From positions 1-35,138 of the forward strand of contig JACQPB010000042.1 in NCBI GenBank assembly GCA_016202305.1: a stretch of 35,138 bases of DNA, in the 5' to 3' direction. The DNA comes from Candidatus Iainarchaeum sp. (lineage in GTDB: Archaea; Iainarchaeota; Iainarchaeia; Iainarchaeales; Iainarchaeaceae). The notes beneath the pieces were generated by a model. The model ran no database searches. It was not told the origin of the DNA and saw only the letters and a list, made by a program, of their open reading frames with translations. Made by a program: the position numbers and the translations under genes. Below, piece after piece: positions 28,504 through 35,138 of this stretch (position 1 is the stretch's first letter; each line of letters starts with the position of its first letter).

Positions 28504-29718
28504 ATGGACAGCCCAAAAGCGCAGCAGAAAGGCGAAATACCGAAACTTTTCGTGGCGCGCGATGCCGAGGCGAGGGTGAGAGAGGGCCTGCGCCTGCTCC
28601 AGAAGCGGCATGTCCGCAAGCTCAAGGGCGCCCCGAACGCAGGCGATATTGCGTGGGTCGTGGACGAGAACGGCAAGTTCATTGCGCAGTGCTTCTGCAA
28701 TCCGAGCGCGGAGCCTATTGCGCAGGTCATTTCGCTGAAGGAGAAGGAGGCCATTGACGCGGCTTTCTTTTCGAGGAAGGTCATTGCAGCCGATTCTTTC
28801 AGGCGTGCAGTGCTCGGGTTCAGCGGCTCTTATCGGCTTTTCTACGGCGAGGCAGACGGGATTCCCGGCCTCGTGGTGGACAGGTTCTGCGGCATTTGCT
28901 CAATGCAGGTCTCGTGCCCCGGAGTAGAGCGCTTCAAGGACGCGATTGCGGCCGCGCTGCTCGGCATTGACGGAATTGTCACTGTCGTGGAGCGCAACGA
29001 TTCGAGGAGCCGTGAGAGGCTCGGGCTTCCGCTGAAGAAAGGCGTGCTGGCCGGAAAGTCCAAGACACAGGCCGTCATAGAGGAAGGGGCCGTAAAATTC
29101 GAGGTGGATGTCCTGCGTGGCCACAAGACGGGCTTTTACCTGGACCAGTCCGAGAACAGGGTTGCCGCAGCGAAATACTGCCGCGCAGGCTCCGAAATGC
29201 TTGATGTGTTCTCCTACACCGGCGGCTTCGGGCTGCACGCGGCAGCTGCCGGTGCCAATGTGCTGATGCTTGACATGAAGGACGCAATCGCCCAGGCGAG
29301 GCGGAACGTGAAGCTCAACGGCCTCGAGTCGAGGGTTTCTTTCCTAGAGGGCAAGGCTTTCGAGGAAACGAAAAAAATGCTCTCCCGGCCCAAGAGGTTC
29401 GACGTGGTTAGCGTCGACCCGCCGGCCTTTGCCCAGAGGCCAGCGGACTTGAAGCGTGCCGCGAGGGCTTACCACCAGATAAACTACAACTGCATGAAGC
29501 TGCTGAAGGATGACGGCATACTCATCACAAGCTCGTGCAGCAGCTACGTTTCGCCGGAGGGCTTCCTGAAAATACTTTCCGACGCGGCGAACCACGCTGG
29601 CAAGGAAGTCTCGGTCATTGAGCAGCGCTCCGCCTCTCGCGACCATCCCGTGCCGGCGCATTCCGGGAGCGCGGGCTCATACCTCAAGTGCGTGTTCCTG
29701 CGCGTGCGCTCGAAATAG
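28504..29718 (+). CDS. Class I rRNA (cytosine-C5) methyltransferase, RlmI-like
   Basis: 404 residues from ATG 28504. The N-terminal PUA-like RNA-binding domain (RHVRKLKGAPNAGDIAWVVD) is followed by an EEHUD-like middle part (GEADGIPGLVVDRF) and a Rossmann methyltransferase domain with DVFSYTGGFGLHAAAAGA (SAM loop), LNGLESRVSFLEGKAF and VDPPAFA. The order is that of RlmI (YccW), which methylates C1962 of E. coli 23S rRNA, and of archaeal homologues. A Cys in SSCSSYVSPEGF is at the place of the second catalytic Cys. The same-strand gene following starts 44 nt later with its own promoter. The exact target base is not proven by sequence. Confidence 0.85.
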   Translation: MDSPKAQQKGEIPKLFVARDAEARVREGLRLLQKRHVRKLKGAPNAGDIAWVVDENGKFIAQCFCNPSAEPIAQVISLKEKEAIDAAFFSRKVIAADSFRRAVLGFSGSYRLFYGEADGIPGLVVDRFCGICSMQVSCPGVERFKDAIAAALLGIDGIVTVVERNDSRSRERLGLPLKKGVLAGKSKTQAVIEEGAVKFEVDVLRGHKTGFYLDQSENRVAAAKYCRAGSEMLDVFSYTGGFGLHAAAAGANVLMLDMKDAIAQARRNVKLNGLESRVSFLEGKAFEETKKMLSRPKRFDVVSVDPPAFAQRPADLKRAARAYHQINYNCMKLLKDDGILITSSCSSYVSPEGFLKILSDAANHAGKEVSVIEQRSASRDHPVPAHSGSAGSYLKCVFLRVRSK

Positions 29719-29762
29719 CGGACGGCGCAAGGGATATATTCTCTTTGCCTGCACAAGCTATC

Positions 29763-30155
29763 ATGAAGACGAAAACCATTAGGCAGTCTGTCACTTTCAG
29801 GGCCGCTCCCATGGAAGTGTACGATGCCCTCATGGACTCGGATAAACACTCTGCATTCACGCAAAGTGAGTGTAAAATCGGGAGGAAAGCCGGGGAGAGG
29901 TTCACTGCTTACGATGGCTATTGTGAAGGGGAAAACATCGAGCTCGTGCCGGGCAGGAAAATAGTCCAGGCATGGCGGGCTTCTGACTGGCCCGAAGGGC
30001 ACTACTCGAAGGCCGCCTTCATGATGGCGCCGGCAAAAGGCGGCACAAAGCTCTCATTCACGCAGACAGGCGTCCCGCAGGAGTTCGCGGAAGAAATAAG
30101 CGAAGGGTGGAAGCAGCATTATTGGGAAAAAATGAGGAAGATGCTGGAGAAATGA
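29763..30155 (+). CDS. SRPBCC (AHSA1-like) domain protein
   Basis: 130 residues from ATG 29763. The START-like helix-grip fold is visible: TIRQSVTFRAAPMEVYDALMD, FTAYDGYCEGENIELVPGRK and IVQAWRASDWPEGHYSKAAFMM, then TKLSFTQTGVPQEFAEEISEGWKQHYW. This is the AHSA1 (Aha1 C-domain) pattern. Family members bind hydrophobic ligands or modulate Hsp90; many archaeal ones are uncharacterised. The TATA-like GGGATATATT (29731-29740) is about 27 nt before ATG 29763, so the start is leaderless. Longer readings reach into the methyltransferase gene and are rejected. Confidence 0.82.
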   Translation: MKTKTIRQSVTFRAAPMEVYDALMDSDKHSAFTQSECKIGRKAGERFTAYDGYCEGENIELVPGRKIVQAWRASDWPEGHYSKAAFMMAPAKGGTKLSFTQTGVPQEFAEEISEGWKQHYWEKMRKMLEK

Positions 30156-30177
30156 TTCCCCCAGCCTTTATTCAAAT

Positions 30178-30561
30178 TCACGTCTTCTTGACGTCCTGCC
30201 ACACGCTCACTACATTTCCTTCGCTATCCTTTATGCGGCAGAGCTTGCCGAAATCCCCGACCGGTATTACGGGCGTCAGTGCCTCGCCGCCGTTGGCCCT
30301 GACTTTTTTCAGGGTTTCATCTATATTCTCCACATTCATGACTACCTGCGGGTAAGGGGCTGATTCGTCGCGCATCATCATGCCGCCGTTTATCGCGTTC
30401 ATTTCCGCGCCCCTTCCGTTCTTGTCTACCTTGCCGGTTATCGCCATGTGGTAATCCATGTTCGGCACTTTGTCGATTTTCCAGCCGAATACTTTTTCGT
30501 AGAAGGCCTTTCCGCGCTCCATGTCATCTGCCGGTATCTCGAAATGCACTACCTTGTCCAA
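30178..30561 (-). CDS. VOC-superfamily (glyoxalase-like) protein
   Basis: 127 residues, two beta-alpha-beta-beta-beta modules of the vicinal-oxygen-chelate fold: VVHFEIPADDMERGKAFYEKVFGWKI and YPQVVMNVENIDETLKKVRANGGEAL, ending GKLCRIKDSEGNVVSVWQ. Proteins with this pattern bind a metal or a small molecule; the common 'glyoxalase-like' archaeal proteins have no proven substrate. His6, Glu8 and the Glu of DSEGN could be metal ligands. The start codon is TTG (30559-30561), with GGAGAGGTGG (30566-30575) a few nucleotides upstream as a strong ribosome site. It is convergent with the SRPBCC gene. Confidence 0.82.
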   Translation of the reverse strand: MDKVVHFEIPADDMERGKAFYEKVFGWKIDKVPNMDYHMAITGKVDKNGRGAEMNAINGGMMMRDESAPYPQVVMNVENIDETLKKVRANGGEALTPVIPVGDFGKLCRIKDSEGNVVSVWQDVKKT

Positions 30562-30657
30562 GGGACCACCTCTCCAAAAGACGGCCGCGGAATCCTTTAA
30601 AATGGAAAGGGAGCGTTAATGCCGGCGCCGGGCGGCTCAGCTTCCCCTGTGTGGAAA

Positions 30658-30666
30658 TTTATAATA
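30658..30666 (+). promoter_or_regulatory. TATA box of tRNA-Pro(GGG)
   Basis: TTTATAATA lies about 34 nt before the first tRNA base at 30696, compatible with transcription start near 30688. Confidence 0.45.
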
Positions 30667-30695
30667 CCTTCCAAGCCAAAATATAATGTTTTCAA

Positions 30696-30789
30696 GGGGG
30701 AGTAGTATAGCTTGGTCCAGTATGATACCTTGGGGAAAGCAAAAGCTTCCGATTTGGTATTGACCCCGGTTCGAATCCGGGCTCTCCCA
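30696..30789 (+). tRNA. tRNA-Pro (anticodon GGG) with 19-nt intron
   Basis: Acceptor GGGGGAG (30696-30702) pairs with CTCTCCC (30782-30788) with one G-U; discriminator A is 30789. D-arm is GTATAGCTTGG...AGTAT. Anticodon stem ATACC (30725-30729) pairs with GGTAT (30756-30760), and the loop reads T-T-GGG-G ... T. T-arm is CCCGG-TTCGAAT-CCGGG. Anticodon GGG is 30732-30734. The 19-nt intron (30736-30754) sits between 37 and 38. Its BHB is perfect: TTGG pairs with CCGA (one G-U), bulges GG|A and TT|T, and the intron closes on itself as AAGC-AAAA-GCTT. This is close to the smallest intron that can still form a BHB. Confidence 0.93.
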
Positions 30790-30796
30790 CCTGCCA

Positions 30797-31351
30797 TCAC
30801 ACGGCCGTGCCGATGTAGAGTATGACGAATATGCCTATTGTGTTCAGGGCGAAAGAGAAGAACGTGAACGCTTTTCCGGAAACGTTGCTCGAGGCCGCGA
30901 GGAGGATGACGCCTATCTCGTCCGGCAGGGGCGAGGCTATTATGAAGCCCGCGAGCATCGGGACGAGGTACTTGAGGGCTGGCTTCGGTATTCTCTCTAT
31001 GACATAGGTGACGCTTTTTTCCCGTGAGAGGCTCTTCACTTCATCCTCGAAGGAGTGCCTCACGACCCTGAATATTATGGTGTCTGCTATGAGGGCCCCG
31101 AGTCCAGCAATGAGCGAAGCCAACAGTATGTTCTGGTGCCTGCCGAGGACGAGAAGCGCCGCGGTAGCGGGGGCCGCGGTGAAGCCGTACGAAAAAAACA
31201 GTCCTGCTGCAAACGTGCCAGCATAGCCGGTGCTTTCGAGGGAGTTGCGGATACTTTCAAACTCCCCGTTGCTTGCAAAAACGTATGCGGCGGCAAAAGT
31301 CAGCAGGAGGGCCGCGAGTTTCGGGTACTTCATCTTCATTCGGATGGCCAT
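30797..31351 (-). CDS. Membrane protein of VTT/SNARE-associated-like type
   Basis: 184 residues from ATG 31351. A short N-terminal span (YPKLAALLLTFAAAYVFAS) is followed by a re-entrant/span cluster (AGTFAAGLFFSYGFTAAPATAALLVLG, then ILLASLIAGLGALIADTIIFRVV), a charged cytoplasmic segment, and two C-terminal spans (YLVPMLAGFIIASPLPDEIG and FTFFSFALNTIGIFVILYIG). The 'GxxLGDxxxY-like plus SPLPDE' layout recalls DedA/VTT proteins, putative lipid or small-molecule transporters or scramblases. A TATA-like ATTTAAAAG (about 31375-31384) is 28 nt before ATG 31351; the frame to 31489 is rejected on that ground. The gene ends 7 nt from the tRNA. Confidence 0.55.
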   Translation of the reverse strand: MAIRMKMKYPKLAALLLTFAAAYVFASNGEFESIRNSLESTGYAGTFAAGLFFSYGFTAAPATAALLVLGRHQNILLASLIAGLGALIADTIIFRVVRHSFEDEVKSLSREKSVTYVIERIPKPALKYLVPMLAGFIIASPLPDEIGVILLAASSNVSGKAFTFFSFALNTIGIFVILYIGTAV

Positions 31352-31531
31352 AACATACGATTGCAGGTACGTGACTTTTAAATGGGCTGCTGGGAAAATC
31401 CGCGGGTTTCGGCCCGCTGCCAGCATGAATCCGTGGTCCATAATGGGTGCAGGCCGGCAATGCCGTCTGCTCTCGGCGGTCGCGAACAAACCCTTTTATT
31501 CCCTCTTTATTCTAGTATTTAAGTGGTTTTG

Positions 31532-33043
31532 ATGGTCGTGGCCGATGCGGGCGGGAAGGGGCGGAAGCAGGGTTCCGTGGCGAAGGCCGTTTCCGGCCAG
31601 GGGGAGAATACGCTCGGCATCACCGTGAAGAAGTCTGATGATTTCGTCGAGTGGTACAACCAGGTCGTGCTCAAGGCCGGCCTCGCGGATTATGCGCCTA
31701 TACGCGGCTTCATGGTCATGAGGCCTAACGGGTACGCCATCTGGGAGAGGATACAGCGCCACTTCGACAAGGTCATCGAGGGGCACGGCGTCGAGAACGC
31801 CTATTTCCCCCTGCTGATTCCGAAGAGCTTTTTCGAGAAGGAGGCCGAGCACGCGCAGGGCTTCGAGCCGGAGCTGGCGTGGGTCGAGTCAAGGCAGGGT
31901 GAAGGCGCGGGCGAAGCCGAGGAGAGGCTCGCAATAAGGCCGACCTCCGAAACCATAATGTATGACTCTTACGCTAAGTGGGTGCGCTCGTGGCGCGACC
32001 TTCCATTGCGCATAAACCAATGGTGCAATGTGCTGAGGTGGGAAGTGAAGCAGACAAAGCTCTTCCTGCGTACGCGCGAGTTCCTCTGGCAGGAAGGCCA
32101 CTGCGTGTACGCGACGAAAGAGGAGTGCGACAGGGAAGTGCGCATGATACTAGATGATTACCGCGACCTCGTGCAGGACCTGCTCGCGATTCCTGTCGTT
32201 GCCGGGCAGAAGACCAAGTCGGAGACTTTTGCCGGCGCACTCTACACAACGACCATTGAGGCCCTCATGCCTGACGGCCGCGCGCTCCAGATGGGCACTT
32301 CGCACAATCTCGGGCAGGGCTTCGCCAGTGCTTTCGGCATAAGGTTCACTGACGAGCAGAAAAAAGAGCAGCTCCCCTGGCAGTCCAGCTGGGGCTTCTC
32401 GACAAGGCTGATTGGCGCGATTGTGATGGTCCACGGCGACGACAAGGGCCTCGTGCTACCTCCGCGCGTCGCGAAGCGCAAGATTGTGGTGGTGCCGATT
32501 GTTTTCGAGGATTCGCGTGAGAAGGTGCTGAAGAAGGCGCGCGAAATAGGCAAGGCGCTCTCGGAGCACGGCGCGTTCGTCGATGACAGGGACAATTACA
32601 ATCCAGGGTGGAAGTACAATGAATGGGAGCTGAAAGGGGTTCCCCTGCGCATCGAAGTCGGGCCAAAGGACGTCGAGAAGGGCCATGTCGTCGTAGTGAG
32701 GCGCGATACAGGGGCGAAGGAATTCGTCAAGGACAAGGACATAGCAGGGCGCATTCCTCAGTTGCTCGAGGAAATGCACAAGGCCATGTTCGCGAAGGCG
32801 AAGAAGTTCCTAGATGACAGCACTGCCGAGGCGAAGTCGGAGGAGGAGTTCTCGAAGCTGGTTGCGCAGAGGAAGATGGTGCTCGCGCAGTTCTGCTGCC
32901 TGCCTGAATGCGAACAGAAACTCAAGGAAAAGACAGGCATAACCTCGAGGTGCATACCTTTCAATGTGAAAGGCGCAGGCTCGAAGTGCATTTTCTGCGG
33001 GGAAAAGGCCGAAAGCAAGGCCCTTTTCGCGAAGGCTTACTAG
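31532..33043 (+). CDS. proS: Prolyl-tRNA synthetase, archaeal/eukaryotic type
   Basis: 503 residues from ATG 31532 (an in-frame GTG at 31523 is possible). It charges tRNA-Pro with proline. Class II core: motif 1 region GVENAYFPLLIPKSFFEKEAEH, proline-pocket AIRPTSETIMYDSYAKWVRSWRDLP, motif 2 with LRTREFLWQEGHCVY and motif 3 TRLIGAIVMVHGDDKGLVLPP. The anticodon-binding domain (VVVVRRDTGAKEFV) and the C-terminal zinc-like domain with CCLPEC and CIFCG, ending in the conserved KAY, are of the archaeal/eukaryotic class; the bacterial INS editing domain is absent. Both tRNA-Pro genes lie within 5 kb upstream. Confidence 0.95.
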   Translation: MVVADAGGKGRKQGSVAKAVSGQGENTLGITVKKSDDFVEWYNQVVLKAGLADYAPIRGFMVMRPNGYAIWERIQRHFDKVIEGHGVENAYFPLLIPKSFFEKEAEHAQGFEPELAWVESRQGEGAGEAEERLAIRPTSETIMYDSYAKWVRSWRDLPLRINQWCNVLRWEVKQTKLFLRTREFLWQEGHCVYATKEECDREVRMILDDYRDLVQDLLAIPVVAGQKTKSETFAGALYTTTIEALMPDGRALQMGTSHNLGQGFASAFGIRFTDEQKKEQLPWQSSWGFSTRLIGAIVMVHGDDKGLVLPPRVAKRKIVVVPIVFEDSREKVLKKAREIGKALSEHGAFVDDRDNYNPGWKYNEWELKGVPLRIEVGPKDVEKGHVVVVRRDTGAKEFVKDKDIAGRIPQLLEEMHKAMFAKAKKFLDDSTAEAKSEEEFSKLVAQRKMVLAQFCCLPECEQKLKEKTGITSRCIPFNVKGAGSKCIFCGEKAESKALFAKAY

Positions 33044-33504
33044 TTAAAGCCGCGGACTTCGTGCGGGTTTCCGGCAAGCTCTTTTTCCCACACTTCTATT
33101 TTCTCCCCCTCTATATCCTTTTCGTGCATTTTGGTGAAGGAGAACCCTGCATTGGCGTAGATTTTTTTCGCACGCTTGTTGGTTTTTTTCACGAGGAGAA
33201 ACGCTTTTTTCACCCCATGCACTTCCATGTGGGCCATTGCCGATTCGAGGAGCTCCCTTGCGCGCCCTTTTCCCCTTTCTTCCGGAAGGACGCTGATTGC
33301 CATGAACATTCCCCCGCTTCCGCGGATTTCAACTTCTGCAAAGCCTATCACCCTGCCCTCTACCGTGCTCTTGAACACAGTTGTTCCCGGCCTCTTCATC
33401 CTCTCGGAAATCTTTTCCCTGGTGAGCATCTTGTAGGGAAAATCCGCGGATATTATTTTCTCCAGCTGCTCCGCATCCTCCGCGGAAGCTATTTCGATGC
33501 TCAC
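33040..33504 (-). CDS. GNAT-family N-acetyltransferase
   Basis: 154 residues. GNAT landmarks: IEIASAEDAEQLEKIISADF at the start, GRVIGFAEVEIRGSGGMFMAISVLPEERGKGRARELL with the acetyl-CoA loop R-G-K-G-R-A, then AFLLVKKTNKRAKKIYANAGF with the typical Asn and Gly of GNAT motif B. It could act on ribosomal proteins or small amines; the acceptor is unknown. It is the last gene of a three-gene operon with ATGA overlaps at both junctions (33501-33504 and 34253-34256). Its end overlaps the stop of proS by 4 nt in convergent orientation. Confidence 0.82.
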   Translation of the reverse strand: MSIEIASAEDAEQLEKIISADFPYKMLTREKISERMKRPGTTVFKSTVEGRVIGFAEVEIRGSGGMFMAISVLPEERGKGRARELLESAMAHMEVHGVKKAFLLVKKTNKRAKKIYANAGFSFTKMHEKDIEGEKIEVWEKELAGNPHEVRGFN

Positions 33505-34256
33505 TTGTTCATCTCCCTCATGTAGCGCTGTATCTCGTCAAAGGAAACCGCGCAGCCGGCGAACTTCGCCGCGTAGAGCGCCGCTTCCAGTGCCTGCCTT
33601 GAGCGGCTGACCTCGCTGTCGAGCGAGCCGTCCTCGTACGCGAGCGCAATGAGCTCCACGGAGCGCACTATCTTGACGTCGCCGTACAGCTGCCTGAACC
33701 GCTTCACGGCTCCGGGGTTTATCGTGACTTTCCCCTCCAGCCTCCTCTGCAGGAACGCGAAGAGGTCTTCCGGGTCCTCCACGAGCATCCTCGTGGTCCT
33801 TTCGTCTATCACGAGGCAGTCCGCGCCGGTTTCCTTCACCAGCGCGAGGGTTTCGGATTCGCCGAGCTGCACTATCTGTGTAGGCTTCCCGTTTACCGTG
33901 CACAGGCTGCGCGTGATGGCGTCAAGCTCCGCGAGCCGCCTCTTTACGCCCGGCGTCGTCCTGGAGACGCTGATATACCCTTCGTTGACCGCATCCCTTA
34001 TCCTTATGGCGTTCAGCTCGAACCTTTTTATCCTCAGCGGCCTTTCGACGCTTTCCTCGTAAACAGACTCCGGTATCATGAATGATATTTTTTCCGCGTC
34101 GGAGAGGTGCCGCATGACCTTTATGAGGCAGTTGTCGGATATGGTTATGACGCTGCTCGAATCGAGCACGAACTTCTTTCCCCGCTCTCTCGCATTGCCT
34201 TCGGTGCTGGTCACGGTGCCGTCGCCGCTGAAGTGGAAAGTTTTCCCGTTGTTCAT
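33501..34256 (-). CDS. PIN-like domain protein
   Basis: 251 residues. The first part reads FVLDSSSVITISDNCLIKVMRHL (about 30-52), which has the Asp of a PIN fold, then FMIPESVYEESVERPL with the second acidic position. LGESETLALVKETGADCLVIDERTTRMLVED (about 128-158) contributes the third and fourth acidic residues. The remainder is helical (SRSRQALEAALYAAKFAG). It is therefore a predicted metal-dependent nuclease of the archaeal large-PIN type and not a toxin with a linked antitoxin. Its function may be in RNA processing. It is overlapped on both sides by operon partners, a 186-residue unknown protein upstream and an acetyltransferase downstream. Confidence 0.68.
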   Translation of the reverse strand: MNNGKTFHFSGDGTVTSTEGNARERGKKFVLDSSSVITISDNCLIKVMRHLSDAEKISFMIPESVYEESVERPLRIKRFELNAIRIRDAVNEGYISVSRTTPGVKRRLAELDAITRSLCTVNGKPTQIVQLGESETLALVKETGADCLVIDERTTRMLVEDPEDLFAFLQRRLEGKVTINPGAVKRFRQLYGDVKIVRSVELIALAYEDGSLDSEVSRSRQALEAALYAAKFAGCAVSFDEIQRYMREMNK

Positions 34257-34813
34257 TTCGCAAGCAGCTCCCTGAGCATTTTCATCCTCTGCCCTATGTT
34301 CATTTTCACCGGCTGCTCGTCGTGTATCTTGGTGGCGCCTATGTATTTTTGCAGCTCTTTCCTGTCCGAGCCGGTAAGGGAAGCGGACTGGTTGAGGCTT
34401 AGCCCCATTGCGTACGCCGTAGAGGCCTGCTTTATCTTGGCCTTCTCGAATATGTTCCGGGCGAAATTGCTGAGCTGGTCGTCCGCGCCCTCTATGCGGT
34501 GCACCGCGTCCTCAAGGCTCTTGGAGAAGCCCCCGACGTCATTCCTCTGGAGTGCCTGCGTGCTTCTTGTCAGCGACGAGGTTATGCTCCGGCTTATGGT
34601 GGGCCAGCGGGGGCTTTTCACGAAATGCTCTTTTGAAAGCATCTTGTATAGTGAGTACGCTACCACGGATATTTTTGCAAGCGCCTTGTCGTCCTGCGAA
34701 ACCGCCTGCTCTATGAAGTTCCTTCCGAGGCTCTTGACGTCCTGGCTGTTGCCGGCGGAGAATGCCGCAATCAGTGATTCGAGGCGCCTCACGGTCAGCG
34801 GGTTTATTGTCAT
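34253..34813 (-). CDS. Helical protein of unknown function, first gene of a PIN operon
   Basis: 186 residues, almost entirely predicted helix, with no recognised family. It looks like a helical bundle (LTVRRLESLIAAFSAG, DDKALAKISVVAYSLYKML, QALQRNDVGGFSKSLEDAV, KMNIGQRMKMLRELL) and could bind the PIN protein encoded next. AAATTAAATACG (about 34835-34846) is about 26 nt before ATG 34813, so the operon starts here with a leaderless mRNA. Stop and start overlap with the PIN gene (ATGA at 34253-34256). Confidence 0.55.
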   Translation of the reverse strand: MTINPLTVRRLESLIAAFSAGNSQDVKSLGRNFIEQAVSQDDKALAKISVVAYSLYKMLSKEHFVKSPRWPTISRSITSSLTRSTQALQRNDVGGFSKSLEDAVHRIEGADDQLSNFARNIFEKAKIKQASTAYAMGLSLNQSASLTGSDRKELQKYIGATKIHDEQPVKMNIGQRMKMLRELLAK

Positions 34814-34870
34814 GTTTATTATTAGAAGCGCCGCGTATTTAATTTTTTGCGCGGTGAAAAAAAGCAGGTT

Positions 34871-34888
34871 TGCCCGGCTGGCCGGGCA
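34871..34888. terminator. GC-rich hairpin followed by T-run on plus strand
   Basis: TGCCCGGC (34871-34878) and GCCGGGCA (34881-34888) pair perfectly, followed by GC and TTTT. It has the form of an intrinsic terminator for plus-strand transcription, but no plus-strand gene precedes it, so it may be part of a mobile-element end. Confidence 0.4.
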
Positions 34889-34921
34889 GCTTTTCCGGTT
34901 TTACTCTTCTTTAGTGCGCTG

Positions 34922-34962
34922 GCCGAGAAACCCTATGGGCTTTAGCCCGTAGATGAATCGGC
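34922..34962 (+). mobile_element. IS200/IS605-end-like hairpin (omega-RNA 3'-end-like), no tnpB seen
   Basis: The inner stem CTATGGGC (34933-34940) pairs with GCCCGTAG (34945-34952) around TTTA, and GCCGA (34922-34926) pairs with TCGGC (34958-34962) outside it. The 'AAACC-C-x-x-x-GGGC-TTTA-GCCC-GTxGATGAATC' layout is very common at right ends of archaeal IS605-family elements, just before the guide part of the TnpB-associated RNA. No TnpB-like frame is present on its left, so this may be a decayed or non-autonomous copy. The call rests on resemblance only. Confidence 0.4.
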
Positions 34963-35138
34963 TATGTTGAAATGTCGCTTTGAGTAATCATTTTAACCTC
35001 CATTGTTATTAAAACTGTTTGGGGAGTGCCTCCAACATGCTGTGTTGCATAACTCATGGTTTTGTTGAGCCTGTCGGCTCACTATGCGCTATTCAGAGTA
35101 GTTGGTTGTAGAGTTGTGCTTTGAAGAGCATTTCATGC
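34963..35138. other. Unassigned right edge with a TATA-like box and small hairpins
   Basis: No convincing gene is visible in this stretch. TTATTAAAA (35007-35015) is a possible TATA box whose start would fall near 35037. From there only a 24-codon frame (ATG 35037) exists. Small hairpins follow: GGAG/CTCC (35023-35033), ATGC/GCAT (35037-35050) and GAGCC/GGCTC (35067-35080). A non-coding RNA running off the window is possible but unproven. Together with the two hairpins to the left this accounts for the gap 34814-35138. Confidence 0.25.

Noticed and set aside
30597-30800. 67-codon minus-strand frame across tRNA-Pro(GGG) containing ARIRTGVNT
   Set aside because: Antisense of the tRNA, same artefact as above.
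34107-34952. 281-codon plus-strand frame near the right edge
   Set aside because: Shadow of the PIN and helical-protein genes on the minus strand; its end merely runs through the IS605-like hairpin.
1-35138. CRISPR array, rRNA genes or replication origin
   Set aside because: No regularly spaced direct repeats, no rRNA-like stretches and no clustered origin-type repeats with orc1/cdc6 were seen.

Overview
This window comes from an archaeon. It carries the archaeal-only tRNA-dependent amidotransferase GatDE, an archaeal/eukaryotic-type prolyl-tRNA synthetase, an archaeal-type ATP-dependent DNA ligase, a TrmB-like regulator, several Lrp/AsnC regulators and a diphthamide-synthase (Dph6) ATPase. 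It also carries two tRNA-Pro genes whose introns end in perfect bulge-helix-bulge (BHB) splice motifs. Many first-in-operon genes have an AT-rich TATA-like box centred about 26 nt upstream of the start codon, as expected for leaderless archaeal transcripts. Internal operon genes instead use GGTG/GGAGGTG-type Shine-Dalgarno sites. I used this geometry to correct several start codons. The lineage cannot be fixed from the sequence alone; a small-genome or uncultivated group is plausible.

Layout. 1-900: transposase tail and a membrane protein. 0.9-3.7 kb: nnrD and gatE, overlapping. 3.8-5.8 kb: an ATP-grasp-like protein and an Lrp regulator. 5.9-9.5 kb: an operon-like block with a glutaminase-fold protein of the animal kidney-type (KGA) architecture whose active site is largely lost, a stand-alone ankyrin protein derived from its C-terminus, a type I asparaginase and a YbaK-like deacylase. 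9.5-11.3 kb: a HEAT-like protein and a VapBC-type pair with a palindrome over its start. 11.3-13.8 kb: gatD and a second asparaginase-family paralogue. 13.8-19.8 kb: fructose-1,6-bisphosphatase, a multi-HTH protein, a tandem-Lrp regulator, a small membrane cassette, a zinc-ribbon microprotein, an IolC-like aldolase and an aldose dehydrogenase lipoprotein. 19.8-26.8 kb: Dph6, a TrmB-like regulator, a second copy of the membrane cassette, an MTA/SAH deaminase-like amidohydrolase, exported and membrane proteins, a cysteine-hydrolase-like protein and DNA ligase. 26.9-35.1 kb: two intron-containing tRNA-Pro genes, proS and assorted enzymes, then a three-gene overlapping operon, an IS605-end-like hairpin and an unassigned edge.

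Themes. (1) Amide metabolism: GatD, GatE, two further asparaginase-family proteins, the degenerate glutaminase and two Lrp regulators lie within 16 kb. The glutaminase/ankyrin/asparaginase operon faces an Lrp gene across a palindrome-rich gap, which suggests a Gln/Asn-responsive module. (2) Proline decoding: tRNA-Pro(UGG), tRNA-Pro(GGG) and proS lie within 6.2 kb. (3) Two tripartite pyrimidine-purine-purine elements, one inside the tRNA-Pro(UGG) intron and one just after that tRNA, combine an inverted repeat with a mirror repeat and could form triple helices. A few AT-richer genes of unclear function (about 3.8-5.3, 9.5-10.6, 14.7-15.7, 24.4-24.9 and 27.8-28.5 kb) stand out from the GC-rich core.
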